Of a stretch of DNA of 64,000 nt, positions 53,057 through 63,000 are shown one piece after another. Position numbers and translations under genes: made by a program. The notes beneath the pieces are model-generated. The model was not told the origin of the DNA. It did not search any database and saw only the letters and a program-made list of their open reading frames with translations. How positions within the stretch are numbered: position 1 is the stretch's first letter; every line of letters starts with the position of its first letter. Where the stretch lies: the NCBI GenBank assembly GCA_024508355.1, contig JAMZEJ010000004.1, forward strand, positions 186,001 to 250,000. Reading direction: 5' to 3'. The DNA is from Rhizosaccharibacter radicis. GTDB taxonomy: Bacteria > Pseudomonadota > Alphaproteobacteria > Acetobacterales > Acetobacteraceae.

Positions 53057-53953
53057 TCAGGCCCCCCTGAGGTTCAACCACACGGCGTAGAGGCTCGTGG
53101 TGCCGCAGATGAAGAGACGGCTGCGATGGCGGTCGCCGAAGCAGAGATTGGCCACGATCTCCGGCACGCGCACCTTGCCGAGAAGCGTGCCGTCGGGTGA
53201 CAGGCAGTGCACGCCGTCGCCCGCGCTGGTCCACAGATTGCCATGCTCGTCGCATCGGAAGCCGTCGGCGGCACCGGGGGAGACTCGGTGGAACAGGCGC
53301 TCGCCCGACAGGCGATTGTCCGGGCCGACGTCATAGACGCGGATATGCCGGTCGGCGTCAGCGTCCTCGATGCGGCCGGTGTCGGCGACGTAGAGCCGCG
53401 TCTCGTCCGGCGAGAAGCTGAGCCCGTTGGGGCAGGCGAAACCGTCCGCCGCCACCTCGATTCCGCCCGTGGCGGGATCGAGGCGGTACAGGCGGCACGG
53501 CAGCTCCTCGTCCCGCCGCCCGCCGCCCTCATAGTCCATGGCGATGCCGTAATGCGGGTCGGTGAACCAGATGGTGCCGTCGCGCTTCACCACCACGTCG
53601 TTGGGGGAATTGAGCCGTCGCCCCTCGAAGCGGTCGGCCAGCACGGTGATCGATCCGTCATGCTCGGTCCGGACCAGGGCACTGCGTCCGTGGAGACAGG
53701 AGATGAGCCGCCCCTCGCGGTCGCGGGTATGGCCGTTGCTGTAGTCGGAGGGCTCGCGGAACACCGACAGGCCGGTGGCCTCGCTCCAGCGCATGATCCG
53801 GTTGTTGGGGATGTCGCTGAACAACAGGCAGCGATGGTCGGCGAACCAGACCGGGCCTTCCGCCCAGCGGAACCCTCCCGCGAGCTTCTCCAGGGGGGCA
53901 TGGAACAACACGAAGCGCTCGAAGCGCGGGTCCAGTATCTCGAAGCCGGTCAT
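53057..53953 (-). CDS. SMP-30/gluconolactonase-family protein
   Basis: A 298-residue six-bladed beta-propeller, probably a sugar lactonase. The metal-binding Glu is in FRWAEGPVWF, an Asn in LNSPNDVVVKRDGTIWFTDP, and the Asp region in ADGFRCDEHGNLW. It has no signal peptide. The ATG at 53953 gives MTGFEILDPRF, as in many homologues; ATGs at 53992 and 54013 would add non-conserved residues. No sugar dehydrogenase or transporter is adjacent. It lies 108 bp upstream of the antiporter gene and 129 bp downstream of the DUF1028 gene on the same strand. Confidence 0.85.
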   Translation of the reverse strand: MTGFEILDPRFERFVLFHAPLEKLAGGFRWAEGPVWFADHRCLLFSDIPNNRIMRWSEATGLSVFREPSDYSNGHTRDREGRLISCLHGRSALVRTEHDGSITVLADRFEGRRLNSPNDVVVKRDGTIWFTDPHYGIAMDYEGGGRRDEELPCRLYRLDPATGGIEVAADGFACPNGLSFSPDETRLYVADTGRIEDADADRHIRVYDVGPDNRLSGERLFHRVSPGAADGFRCDEHGNLWTSAGDGVHCLSPDGTLLGKVRVPEIVANLCFGDRHRSRLFICGTTSLYAVWLNLRGA

Positions 53954-54082
53954 CGCGATATGGGCGGCAGGCCGCCCCTCCCCTGTATCCATCGTTCTTG
54001 GGGCCGCCGGCACGGGCCGGGGCGGCCACGGGAATGATGCAGGCGCCCGCCGCCGACAGGAAGGCGCTACCGGGACGGGGGA

Positions 54083-54802
54083 TCAGCGCCGGAAGCGCAA
54101 CTCCAGCCCGCGCTCGATCCAGCTCCGCTCGATGGCATCGATGTCGGTGAAGCCCGACGGATCGGAGCGCCGCGGCGCCGCCAGCCGTCTCGCGTCCGCG
54201 TCAGGCAGCCACAGCGACAACAGCCGGCGGAGCTCGGCCAGCGGTTCGGGGTGATCATCGACCCTGAGATCGCAATCGGCGAACAGCTCGTCCCGGTGGA
54301 TGCGCAGCGCGGCGGATTGCCGGCCCCGACGATCGCCGCCGGCTGCCTCCCCTGCCTCCATGGCGTGGAGCAGGCGCAGCGCGAAGGGAAGCTCCTCCGC
54401 GGCCAGAAAGGCATCCAGGGTCCGCCGCACAACGTCCTCTCCGCGGAGCATGTTGCCCGCCACGCTGACACCGGGGGCGGACACCGAACCGCACCATTCC
54501 ACGCAATGCCGTCCGGTGTGGGACGCCGTGCGGCCCAGCCGGTCCACCACGTGGAGCTGGCGGATCCCCTCGCCCTCGTCACCCACCAGGGCCGCGCACA
54601 CGGCGTCCGCCGGGGACAGCCCGCGCTCCAGCGCATCCAGCACCGCCGGCGCCAGGTAGCGGTTGGTGAAGGACTGGGTGCTCACCGCCCCGATCCGGCT
54701 CCGGACATGCGGACAGCTCGCCCCCACCGCGAGGGAGCGGGTGGCGATCGCGATGCCGAGCGCACCGGTGGCTGGATCGAGGGCGGCGATGGACCAGGTC
54801 AT
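54083..54802 (-). CDS. DUF1028 domain-containing protein
   Basis: A 239-residue protein whose first 190 residues match DUF1028: MTWSIAALDPATGALGIAIATRSLAVGASCPHV, then GAVSTQSFTNRYLAPAVLDAL and GVSVAGNMLRGEDVV. The fold is related to Ntn hydrolases, and a processed N-terminal nucleophile has been suggested for the family, but no reaction is firmly known. The start at 54802 gives the conserved MTWSI beginning. It lies 37 bp after thiE on the same strand and may be cotranscribed with the thiSGE run; no thiamine role is established. Confidence 0.85.
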   Translation of the reverse strand: MTWSIAALDPATGALGIAIATRSLAVGASCPHVRSRIGAVSTQSFTNRYLAPAVLDALERGLSPADAVCAALVGDEGEGIRQLHVVDRLGRTASHTGRHCVEWCGSVSAPGVSVAGNMLRGEDVVRRTLDAFLAAEELPFALRLLHAMEAGEAAGGDRRGRQSAALRIHRDELFADCDLRVDDHPEPLAELRRLLSLWLPDADARRLAAPRRSDPSGFTDIDAIERSWIERGLELRFRR

Positions 54803-54839
54803 GGGGTCGTCCGGGGCGATCGTTCTCAGGCCGTCATTC

Positions 54840-55535
54840 TCAGGCGGCGGCCGGCGGAAGATCGCCGCAGGCCTGGGCCCAGCGGCGGGCGCGGTCGTCG
54901 GGATCGGCGGCTCGGGTGACATCCGACACCACCGCGACCGCGTCGGCACCGGCCTCCAGGCAGGCGGGCACCCGTTCCAGCGTCACGCCGCCGATCGCCA
55001 CAAGGGGCACGTCACCGAGCCGCCGTTTCCAGTCCGACAGCCGGTCCGTGCCCTGCGGGGCCCAGGGCATGACCTTCAGCGTGGTGGGCCAGACCGGTCC
55101 GAGCGCCACGTAGTCCGGTGCCACCGACAGGGCTCGGTCGAGCTCTTCCGCCGAATGGGTGCTCACGCCCAGCCGCAGACCGGCCCGGCGGATGGCGGGA
55201 AGATCGGCGTCGTCGAGATCCTCCTGGCCGAGATGCAGAAACGAAAGCTTCCGGTCGATCGCGAGCCGCCAATGATCGTTGAGCACCAGGGTCGCGCCAT
55301 GCTCCCGACAGGCCGCCTCCGCCGACCATACCTCATGCCCGAGCCGGTCCCGGTCGAGCGTGCCGTCCGGGCCGGCCTTGATCCGCAGCTGGACCAGCTG
55401 GGCGCCGGCCCGCACCACCCGGCGGACCCACGCCGCATCGTCCACCACCGGATAGAAGCGCCCGGGCAGGCAGCGGGGTGCGTCGGCCAGGGAAAGCCGA
55501 GAGGCCCCCGCGACAACGGGTCCGGCACGGGTCAC
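54840..55535 (-). CDS. thiE: Thiamine phosphate synthase ThiE
   Basis: A 231-residue TIM-barrel enzyme that joins hydroxymethylpyrimidine diphosphate and thiazole phosphate into thiamine phosphate. Motifs are [71 protein letters not shown] and [26 protein letters not shown]. The start is GTG at 55535, overlapping the thiG stop. The first 25 residues are variable. Several usual residues differ slightly (for example [11 protein letters not shown] where many have GPVFPTxTK), so activity is likely but not assured. Confidence 0.88.
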   Translation of the reverse strand: MTRAGPVVAGASRLSLADAPRCLPGRFYPVVDDAAWVRRVVRAGAQLVQLRIKAGPDGTLDRDRLGHEVWSAEAACREHGATLVLNDHWRLAIDRKLSFLHLGQEDLDDADLPAIRRAGLRLGVSTHSAEELDRALSVAPDYVALGPVWPTTLKVMPWAPQGTDRLSDWKRRLGDVPLVAIGGVTLERVPACLEAGADAVAVVSDVTRAADPDDRARRWAQACGDLPPAAA

Positions 55536-56302
55536 GCGAGGATCGCCTGTCCGAGGGTGGGGGTGGAAGGCGTCGCCATGTCGCGCGCTTCCATGGGGTC
55601 GGCGAGGCGTCCGGCGAGGCCCGCCTCGATCGCCAGCCGGAAGGCGCGGGCCATCGCCACCGGGTCGCCGGCCTGGGAAACGGCGCTGTTGAGCAGCACG
55701 GCGTCGTAGCCGAGTTCCATGGCCGCCGCCGCATGGCTCGGCAGGCCGATCCCGGCATCCACCACCAGCGGCACCTCGGGGAAATGCGCCCTGAGGGCAC
55801 GCAGCCCCCACACGTTGTTGAGGCCGCGGCCCGATCCGATGGGCGCCCCCCAGGGCATCAGCACCTCGCAGCCGGCCCGGAGCAGCCGTTCGGCCACCAC
55901 CAGGTCCTCCGTGCAGTAGGGGAACACCTTGAAGCCGTCGTCGGTGAGGATGCGGGCGGCTTCCACGAGGCCGAACACGTCCGGCTGCAGGGTGTCGGAC
56001 TCCCCGATCACCTCGAGCTTCACCCAGTCGGTGCCGAACACCTCGCGCGCCATCTGCGCCGTGGTGACGGCTTCGCGCACGCCGTGGCAGCCGGCGGTGT
56101 TGGGCAGCACCCGCACCCCGAGTCCCTGGATCAGCGACCAGAAGCTCTGGCCGGCGCGGCTGGCGGCACCCTCGCGCCGCAGCGAGACGGTGACGATCTC
56201 GGCGCCCGACGCGCGCACCGCGTCGGCCAGCACGTCCGGGGATGGGTATTGCGCGGTGCCGAGCAGCAGCCTGGACCGGAGCGTTTCGCCGTAAACGGTC
56301 AT
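55532..56302 (-). CDS. thiG: Thiazole synthase ThiG
   Basis: A 256-residue TIM-barrel enzyme that makes the thiazole phosphate carboxylate from deoxyxylulose phosphate, dehydroglycine and ThiS thiocarboxylate. The Schiff-base lysine is in [49 protein letters not shown] and [22 protein letters not shown] are typical. The start at 56302 follows thiS by 7 bp. The stop overlaps thiE. The dehydroglycine would come from glycine oxidase ThiO, encoded at 59-60 kb on the same strand. Confidence 0.95.
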   Translation of the reverse strand: MTVYGETLRSRLLLGTAQYPSPDVLADAVRASGAEIVTVSLRREGAASRAGQSFWSLIQGLGVRVLPNTAGCHGVREAVTTAQMAREVFGTDWVKLEVIGESDTLQPDVFGLVEAARILTDDGFKVFPYCTEDLVVAERLLRAGCEVLMPWGAPIGSGRGLNNVWGLRALRAHFPEVPLVVDAGIGLPSHAAAAMELGYDAVLLNSAVSQAGDPVAMARAFRLAIEAGLAGRLADPMEARDMATPSTPTLGQAILA

Positions 56303-56309
56303 GATGGAG

Positions 56310-56507
56310 TCAGCCTCCCTGCATCGGCGCCACGATCTCCACGGCGCATCCGACCGTCACTGGCCTCGTTCCGCGCCGGCCGGCCGGAACGAAATCGCCG
56401 TCCACCGCCGTCGCCACCCGGGCAGCACCATAGCCGAGCTCCTCGAGCAGGGCCTGGAGGGTGTCGGCCCGGACGTCGCGATCCTCGCCATTGACCTGGA
56501 TTTTCAT
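56310..56507 (-). CDS. thiS: Sulfur carrier protein ThiS
   Basis: A 65-residue ubiquitin-like sulfur carrier ending in the required Gly-Gly ([10 protein letters not shown]), which becomes a thiocarboxylate that donates sulfur to the thiazole ring. The front [20 protein letters not shown] and the middle [14 protein letters not shown] are typical. The ATG at 56507 is the family start; upstream in-frame codons lie in the leader. It is the first gene of thiS-thiG-thiE; the ThiF adenylyltransferase is not in the window. Confidence 0.93.
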   Translation of the reverse strand: MKIQVNGEDRDVRADTLQALLEELGYGAARVATAVDGDFVPAGRRGTRPVTVGCAVEIVAPMQGG

Positions 56508-56668
56508 GACGATCCCTGCAGTCCGGTCCGGATCAAGGGCGGAGCGCCGGACCGCCCGCACCGCCGGTGCAGAGGTATGCGCCCCGTGCCCCGGGGGCAA
56601 CCGAACCTCGTCAGGTTTCGGGCCGAAACCCCGGCGATGAGCGCTAACGGCGGGCACTCGCGGGCGTG
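56508..56668 (-). promoter_or_regulatory. Structured leader of the thiSGE operon
   Basis: 161 bases between the antiporter stop and thiS. On the minus strand several stems can form: GGTTTCGG/CCGAAACC near 56622-56640, AACC/GGTT around TGACGA, and TGCCCC/GGGGCA. The segment GAAACCTGACGAGGTTCGG recalls the ACCTGA box of TPP riboswitches, but the invariant CTGAGA box is absent. A divergent thiamine control element is possible; a plain terminator plus promoter is the alternative. Confidence 0.35.
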
Positions 56669-58246
56669 TCAAAGCGTCAGCGCGCGCTCCGAGTTGATCT
56701 GCTGGATGTCCAGCTCGGTTTCCAGGGCATGCAGGACCTCGTCATGGATCCGCCCGGCCCGGTGCAGCCGCACCACCTCCTCCCGGCCGGCGGCCACCGC
56801 GGCCAGTACGACCTCGTAATGCGCGTTCCGGCCGGCGAGCATGGCATCGCGCCGGGCGCTGAACTCTCCGCGGATGCGGACCATGTAGCGATACTGTTCC
56901 AGGAGGCGCGGGTGCTGGAGCGCTCCGTCCGCGTCGTAGGCGTTCGCTTCCACCGCGCGCAGCTGCGCGGCGGCCATCTGCGCGCCCGCCTCCTGCAGGC
57001 TGAGATAGGTTTCCTCGGCGCCGCGCCGCACGCCCAGCAGCCCGATCAGCGCCCCCAGGGTGGAGCCCTGGAACAGCACCGTCACCAGAATCACCGCGAA
57101 AGCCGCCACCAGGATCAGGTCGCGCCCCGGCATCGCCTCGGGCACGGACAACGCCACGGCCAGGGTCACCACGCCGCGCATGCCGGCCCAGCCCAGCACC
57201 GTGGCCTCGGCAAGCGAGCCCGGAAGCGCTTCGCGCCGTAGAACGCGCGACAAGATCGGACGCAGCACATGGCTGCCCATCACCCAGGCGAAGCGCGACA
57301 GGATCACGGCGAGCACCACCAGCAGCGTCGGCACGACCAGCCGGCCGATGGCCGCGTCGGGCAGCGCGTCGAACACCGCCCGGAGCGACAGGCCGATCAG
57401 CACGAACACCAGCGCTTCCAGCAGCATCACCACCAGGCGCCACACCGCGGTCGCCGCCCGCCGATGCTCCGCGCGGATGCTTTCGTGCTGGAACCAGCCG
57501 AGCACCAGGCCGCTGCATACCGCGGCGATCACGCCGGAGCCGCCGAGCCGCTCCGCACCGATATAGCCCACCCAGGGCAGCATCAGCGTCATCAGCACCA
57601 CGATCTCGCGATCGCGGATCCGCCGCAGCAGCGGCAGCAGCAGGAGCGCGACCCCGACACCCACCGCCACACCCACCACGGCGAGCAGCACGAAGGTCGC
57701 CCCTGCCCGCCCGGCATCGAAGGTGCCGGTGAGGGCGGCCGCCACCGCGAAGCGGAACAGCACGATCCCCGCCGCGTCGTTGAGCAGGCTCTCGCCTTCC
57801 AGCAGCGCGACCAGCCGGCGAGGCAGCGCCACCCGTTCCAGCACCGCCTTGGCCGCCACCGCGTCCGGCGGCGACACCACCGCGCCCAGCGCGAAGCAGG
57901 CGGCCCAGGGCAGGCCGGGCACCGCCAGATGCGCCACGAGCCCGACGCACAACGTGGTGAAGCCGACCGCGCCGACCGCCAGCAGCAGGATGCCGCCGAC
58001 ATTGCGCCGGAATTCCGCCCAGGAAGCATAGTAGGCGGACGCGGTGAGCAGCGGCGGCAGGAACAGCACCAGGATCAGGTCGGGATCCAGCTGGATGCGG
58101 GGCATGCCGGGGACGAAGGCCAGCACGCATCCGCCGAGGATCAGCGCGCTGGCCGGCTGCATCCGCAGCACCCCTGCCACCTGCCTCAGCACCACGATGG
58201 CGGCCACCAGCAGCAGCACGGTCTCGAAACGGGCAACGGCGGACAT
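56669..58246 (-). CDS. CPA1 Na+/H+ antiporter
   Basis: A 525-residue CPA1 transporter with about 12 helices. The ion-site motifs are ALGAVVSPPDAVAAKAVLERV and LLEGESLLNDAAGIVLFRF; the helix 10 region is WAGMRGVVTLAVALSVPE. A cytoplasmic helical tail of about 120 residues follows (ETYLSLQEAGAQMAAAQLRAVEANAYD). It has no cNMP-like domain, unlike the other antiporter at 50.4 kb. The ATG at 58246 has AGGAG 8 bp upstream. It sits between thiO and thiS on the same strand without an obvious functional tie. Confidence 0.9.
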   Translation of the reverse strand: MSAVARFETVLLLVAAIVVLRQVAGVLRMQPASALILGGCVLAFVPGMPRIQLDPDLILVLFLPPLLTASAYYASWAEFRRNVGGILLLAVGAVGFTTLCVGLVAHLAVPGLPWAACFALGAVVSPPDAVAAKAVLERVALPRRLVALLEGESLLNDAAGIVLFRFAVAAALTGTFDAGRAGATFVLLAVVGVAVGVGVALLLLPLLRRIRDREIVVLMTLMLPWVGYIGAERLGGSGVIAAVCSGLVLGWFQHESIRAEHRRAATAVWRLVVMLLEALVFVLIGLSLRAVFDALPDAAIGRLVVPTLLVVLAVILSRFAWVMGSHVLRPILSRVLRREALPGSLAEATVLGWAGMRGVVTLAVALSVPEAMPGRDLILVAAFAVILVTVLFQGSTLGALIGLLGVRRGAEETYLSLQEAGAQMAAAQLRAVEANAYDADGALQHPRLLEQYRYMVRIRGEFSARRDAMLAGRNAHYEVVLAAVAAGREEVVRLHRAGRIHDEVLHALETELDIQQINSERALTL

Positions 58247-59072
58247 CGAGCGGCTCCTGATCCCGTGCCGGCTGTCCCCGGCCCCGGTGTCTTTTTCGAA
58301 CGGCGGCCGGGATCGGCGCAACGGCCGCGTCGGGAGAAGAAGGATGTCAGGCTGACGCATGACCGGAGATGGCCGCTGGATGGCGCGCGCGTCGCGTATG
58401 GCGGAGCACCCAACGGCGCGGCAGTCCCGTGGGAAGAAAGGACGTCGCGAGTACCGGCCCGGACGGGCGGAGGCAGGCAATACGGCCGGGTCCGCCACGC
58501 TGGCCGCCGCCGCCGCCGGACCCGGCAAGCGCGGCGAGGGTTGATGCTCCGGGCGATCCCGAACGTTCATGCCCACGCCGGTGCTGCCGGACCGCGACAA
58601 GCACGCCCGCGATGATCGATGCTGCGCCGTCGGAGCGACATCGGCCGGAGGTCCGCGCCGACCGCGCGACGGCGGTCCGCAGCGATCTGGGGAGGCTGGT
58701 GGCGGGATCGTCTCACGGTCCGGTCGGTCGGCCATTTATCCGCACCGGCATCGATTTCCGGGCGTCCACCGTCGGTGAAGCCACGTCCCCCGACCCACAC
58801 CGTTGGAACCGGAGCGCCGCACGGCGGGGTTCGGCGCCCGGGATCGGCAACATCGCGCTCCTGCGGGGGAACACGGTGGAGAGCCGTGACCCATTTCGGG
58901 AAGAGGGCAGCTGGCACGGGTCGGCAGCACCCGGACGACCGGCAGTCCATCGCGTGATCCGGCCGCCCCACCGGCAGGCGGCGATACAGGGATCGCCACC
59001 GAAGGACGTTCCACCGTCTCGTGCTTCCTTTCCGCGATCGGCGGGATGGACCGCGAGGGCGGTGGGGATGGA
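58247..59072. other. 826-bp stretch without a recognisable gene
   Basis: Open frames exist on both strands, but none gives a recognisable protein, and starts and codon patterns are inconsistent. It separates thiO from the antiporter gene. It must hold the antiporter promoter (minus strand, near 58260-58400), which I cannot pinpoint. It may be decayed coding sequence. Confidence 0.5.
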
Positions 59073-60038
59073 TCAGCCCCCGAGGAGCCGGTGCGCCACC
59101 GCGTCCGCCAGCACCGGCGCCATCAGGAAGCCGTGACGGAACATCCCGTTGACGTGGAGGACGCCGTCGACCTCGTGCAGCGCCGGCATGTTGTCGTTGA
59201 AGCTCGGACGCAGGTCGGAGCGCATCTCCAGGATCTCGGCATCGCCGAACGCCGGGTGCAAGGTGAAGGCGGCGTTCAGCAGCTCCACCACCGAGCGGAC
59301 GCGCGGTTCGCCCCGATCCTCGCTCTCGATCATGGTGGCGCCGAGCATGAAGCGTCCGTCGCCCCGCGGCACCACGTAGAGCGGAAAGCGCGGATGCAGC
59401 AGCCGCACCGGCCGGCGGAGCACGATTCCTTCCGCGCGGAGCATCAGCATCTCGCCCCGGACGCCGCGCAGGCCCGGCAACGCGCTTCGCGCGCCGTGTC
59501 CGGTGCAATCCACCACGGCATCGACCTCTGCGGTGGCCGTCTCGTCGCCGGTCTGGATATCGCCGCCGAGACCGCGAAGCCGCTCGGCGAGCGCCGGCAA
59601 GGCACGGCGCGGATCGAGATGCGCCTCGCCCGGAAAGAACAGCCCGCGCTCGAAGCGGCCGGCGAGATCGGGCTCCAGCGCGGCGATCGCCGCGGCATCG
59701 AGCCGCTCGTGGCCCGCCGTGCGCCGCGCGAACCGGTCGAGTTCCTGCCGGTCCCGCCCGAGGGCGAACACCAGGCTCCCCTCGCCCGATACGTCCGGCA
59801 CCCTGGCCCGCCACCATGCGATGGAGGGGATCGTGCGCTCGGTGAGCCCGGGCGGCGCGGTTTCCTGTTCGATCCAGGGGCTGAGCATGCCGCCCGCCTT
59901 GCCGGACGCGCCGGCGCCGACCCCTGACCCTACCTCGCGCAGGATCACCCTGGCGCCGCGCTCCGCCAGCACCACGGCGACGCACAGCCCTGACACGCCG
60001 GCGCCGCGCACCAGCACCCGGAGGGACGACGGCGTCAC
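59073..60038 (-). CDS. thiO: Glycine oxidase ThiO
   Basis: A 321-residue flavoprotein that oxidises glycine to iminoacetate (dehydroglycine) for thiazole synthesis. The FAD motif is VLVRGAGVSGLCVAVVLAERGARVILRE. Further conserved parts are GAGASGKAGGMLSPWIEQE, AEVDAVVDCTGHGAR, GEMLMLRAEG, YVVPRGDGRFMLGATMIES and the end HVNGMFRHGFLMAPVLADAVA. The start is GTG at 60038, two bases after the stop of the RgpF/HAD fusion gene, so they form one transcription unit with fdhD. thiSGE lies 2.6 kb downstream beyond the antiporter. Confidence 0.9.
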   Translation of the reverse strand: MTPSSLRVLVRGAGVSGLCVAVVLAERGARVILREVGSGVGAGASGKAGGMLSPWIEQETAPPGLTERTIPSIAWWRARVPDVSGEGSLVFALGRDRQELDRFARRTAGHERLDAAAIAALEPDLAGRFERGLFFPGEAHLDPRRALPALAERLRGLGGDIQTGDETATAEVDAVVDCTGHGARSALPGLRGVRGEMLMLRAEGIVLRRPVRLLHPRFPLYVVPRGDGRFMLGATMIESEDRGEPRVRSVVELLNAAFTLHPAFGDAEILEMRSDLRPSFNDNMPALHEVDGVLHVNGMFRHGFLMAPVLADAVAHRLLGG

Positions 60039-60040
60039 GC

Positions 60041-63000
60041 TCAGGCGTTCCCGGCGATGCCGGCGAACACCGGGATCTCGCCGTTGCCGCAGAAATCGTC
60101 TTCCACCGACAGCACGGCCGTCAGAGCCGGATCGAGAACGAGACGACGGCGGCGGAAGGCTTCGAGCATCGCCGTCGCCGCGTGCGGCTGGAACGGCAGC
60201 CGCATCAAGCACGGGCCGTAGGCGTCGAGCAGTTCGAGCGCGTAGCGCTCCACGCCGGCATACATCCGTTCCAGCACGGCGAAGCCCTGTTGCGCCTGGC
60301 CGTGGGGGCCGAAGCGGGGCACGGCATCCGGCCCGTCATAGCCAAGCACCTGACCGTGCGGCGCGGTGAGGAACGCCTCGATCATCAGGCCGTAGCCGCC
60401 GGTGAAGTCGGCCACGTTGCCGTCCGCGAAGAAGCCGAACGCATGGCCGCCCCCCGCGCGGAGCTGCGCGGCCGCTTCCGATACGCCCATGTAGAACCCG
60501 ATCAGCGGCCGCCCGAGAGCCCGCTGGAGGGCGTTCTGGATGGTGCCGCTATAGCCGACATCGACGAAGCCGGCCGGCTCGTCCCGCCCGAGCCCGAGCC
60601 CGAGCCCGATGCCGGCCGCGTGCCGGCGCAGCGCATCCAGGGCTTCCCGCCCGTGGGCCTCGATCGGCTCGCGAAGCAGGTCCAGCACGCAGCGCATGGT
60701 GTCGTCGTCGCGCGGCAACCGGATCGTCGCCTCGTGATGGCGTAGGGAGGGGTCGGGCGTGAAGCCGATGCGAGCTTCCAGAAAACCCGTCACCGTGCCG
60801 CGGTAGCCGGCACCCGCCAGCAGGGCGCCGGCATCCAGTCCGAGACCCTGCAGGGCCGCCAGCGTGCTCCGGCGCGACACGTGCAGATAGGAAGCCGGCG
60901 GCAGACCAGGCAGCGCGCCGCGGTCGTGCAGAACGTCGTAGAGCCGGTGCAGGAAGAAGCCCTCGCGCGACGCGAAGAACAATCGCCGGAGATGCGGCGT
61001 GGCCGGATGCCGGGCGATGGCGGCCAGGAAGGCCAGCAGCAGCGGGCCGAACAACACCGCGCCCGCTTCCTCCGCGTCGAGCAGGCGCACCGGGCCGGGC
61101 AGCGTCCCTTGCAGCCGGGGCGCCTGCAGATAGGGCTCGTTGAACAGGGTCGCGGCCAGGGGGCCCAGCAGGATCTCGTCGGCGAAACCGAGCGGTGCGT
61201 CCGGCAGCAGTCCGGCCTGCGCGAACAGGGTGCGTGGCGGCAGCAGGTGGAAGTGGCGGATTCCCGCATCGGCGGTCATCTGGATGTCGGACTGCTCGTT
61301 GTCGCCGACATGCAGCAGGCGGCCGAGATCGGGCCGCGCGCGGAGCATGGTCCAGGCCCGGCCGTCATCCTTGCGCGCACGCTGCTCGCTGGACAGGAAC
61401 ACCTCGTCGATCAGTCCCGACAACCCGCAGGCTTCCAGGACGCGGTCGAAATCGGCGCGCGGCAGGTAGCTGTCGCTGGTGACCATGACGCGCCTGCCCT
61501 GCTCGCGGGCGAACCGCAAGGCCTCCACCACGCGCTCGCGGGGCCGCAAGGTGCGTCGGTCGATCAGCGCTTCCTGTTCGCGCGCGAAACCGATCGCCTC
61601 GTCGTCCCAGCCGGGCGCCTCGAGCGCGCGGAACGCTCGCGCGATCTCGTCCAGATCGACGTCGCCCAGGCCGGGATCCGCCGTGCGCGCCGCCGCCTCG
61701 GCCCGACGTCGCCAGAACAGGAAGTCGCGGGCCAGGGGATACCGGGCCCGGACGACCTCGCCCACGAACTCCTGCACCGCGTCGGGCGATAGCGACACAC
61801 GCGTGATCAGCGTGTCGAACAGATCGAACGACACCGTGTCCGCCCACAGGATGGTGTCGAGTAGGCCGTCATGGGTCACCCGGCCATATTGCCCGAACAG
61901 CCGGTCGCTCCAGCCGAGGCGCATCAGGCCGTGCTCGTAGTCGATCTCGGAAAAGCCGAAGCCGTCGGTGCGGGCGGCGGCGATCACCAGCCGCTCGATC
62001 GCGTGCATCACCGTGCCGTCGGTCTGGCCTCGTTCGGGAGGAAAATCCTCGACCTGCCACGGATGATCGAGCAGACGGCGGATCGCCCTCGTGCGCGCCC
62101 AGAACATGCCGCCAGCCGGATAATCGATGGCCCCGCCGCCAGGATCGGCGATGCCGAGGCGGCGCGCCCATTCGGCGCCGGCGGCGCGGCTCGACAGCCA
62201 GTGGAAGCTCCAGTGCCTTAGACCCTCGCCGGGCGACGGCATCAGCACGCCGAGGCGGTCGTCGCGCACGAAGCGCTCGATCAATCCGTTCACCGCCGTG
62301 CGGCAGGGCAGCAGGGTGCGCCACAGGATGTCGCGCCATTCCGCCTGCTCGACGCCGCTATGCATCGATTTCTTGGTGTGCAGATGCAGCAGGATCTCGT
62401 GATCGAGGATCGGCTGTGCGAAGCGCAGCAGCATCGGGCCGAAATTGCGGCCACGGTTCGGACCGACATGCACCAGCAGCAGCGCGTCGAACGCCGCCCG
62501 GGATGCCACGTCGCGGATGAACGCCGCCTTCTCCTCGGTGTCGGTGGAAACGAACAACGTGAAGCGGTACGGGATCGCCGCCAGCAGCCGCAGCGCTTCC
62601 GGCACCAGGTCGACATGGAACGCGTGCAGCATCACCGCCAGCGAGGGCTGCCGCGACAGGGTGGGCAGCAGCAGGGTCGGCTCCGATCGCCGCCCCAGCC
62701 CGTCCGCGCCCGTGGGCGGCCGGCCGATCGCGACGCCCGGGATCGCCCGTGCCTCGTGCTGCCCGTGCAGCAGGTAATGTTCCAGCGGGTCGTCGAGCCC
62801 GGCCTCCACGTACCACAGGGCGCGGAGATAGGTGGGCGTGTCGAACAACGGCCCCGGCGAGGCATGGGCGGCGATGCCGTACGCCAGGTAATGATCGAGC
62901 GGCGACAGATCGCTGGCCGCGGCGGCCGGGTGATGGCGCCGGTACCAGTCGCCGTCGAACAGGCCGGAGCGCAGCAGGCGCTCCCGCTTCTCCCGCACCG

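Noticed and set aside
56508..56668. Canonical TPP riboswitch upstream of thiS
   Set aside because: The invariant CTGAGA box and the ACCTGATC...GCG...AGGGA end are not found on the minus strand; only a partial ACCTGA-like segment is present.
58369..59136. Open frames on both strands in the 58.2-59.1 kb gap
   Set aside because: Arg/Pro/Ser-rich translations without motif, no ribosome-binding site and overlap into thiO; not supported as genes.
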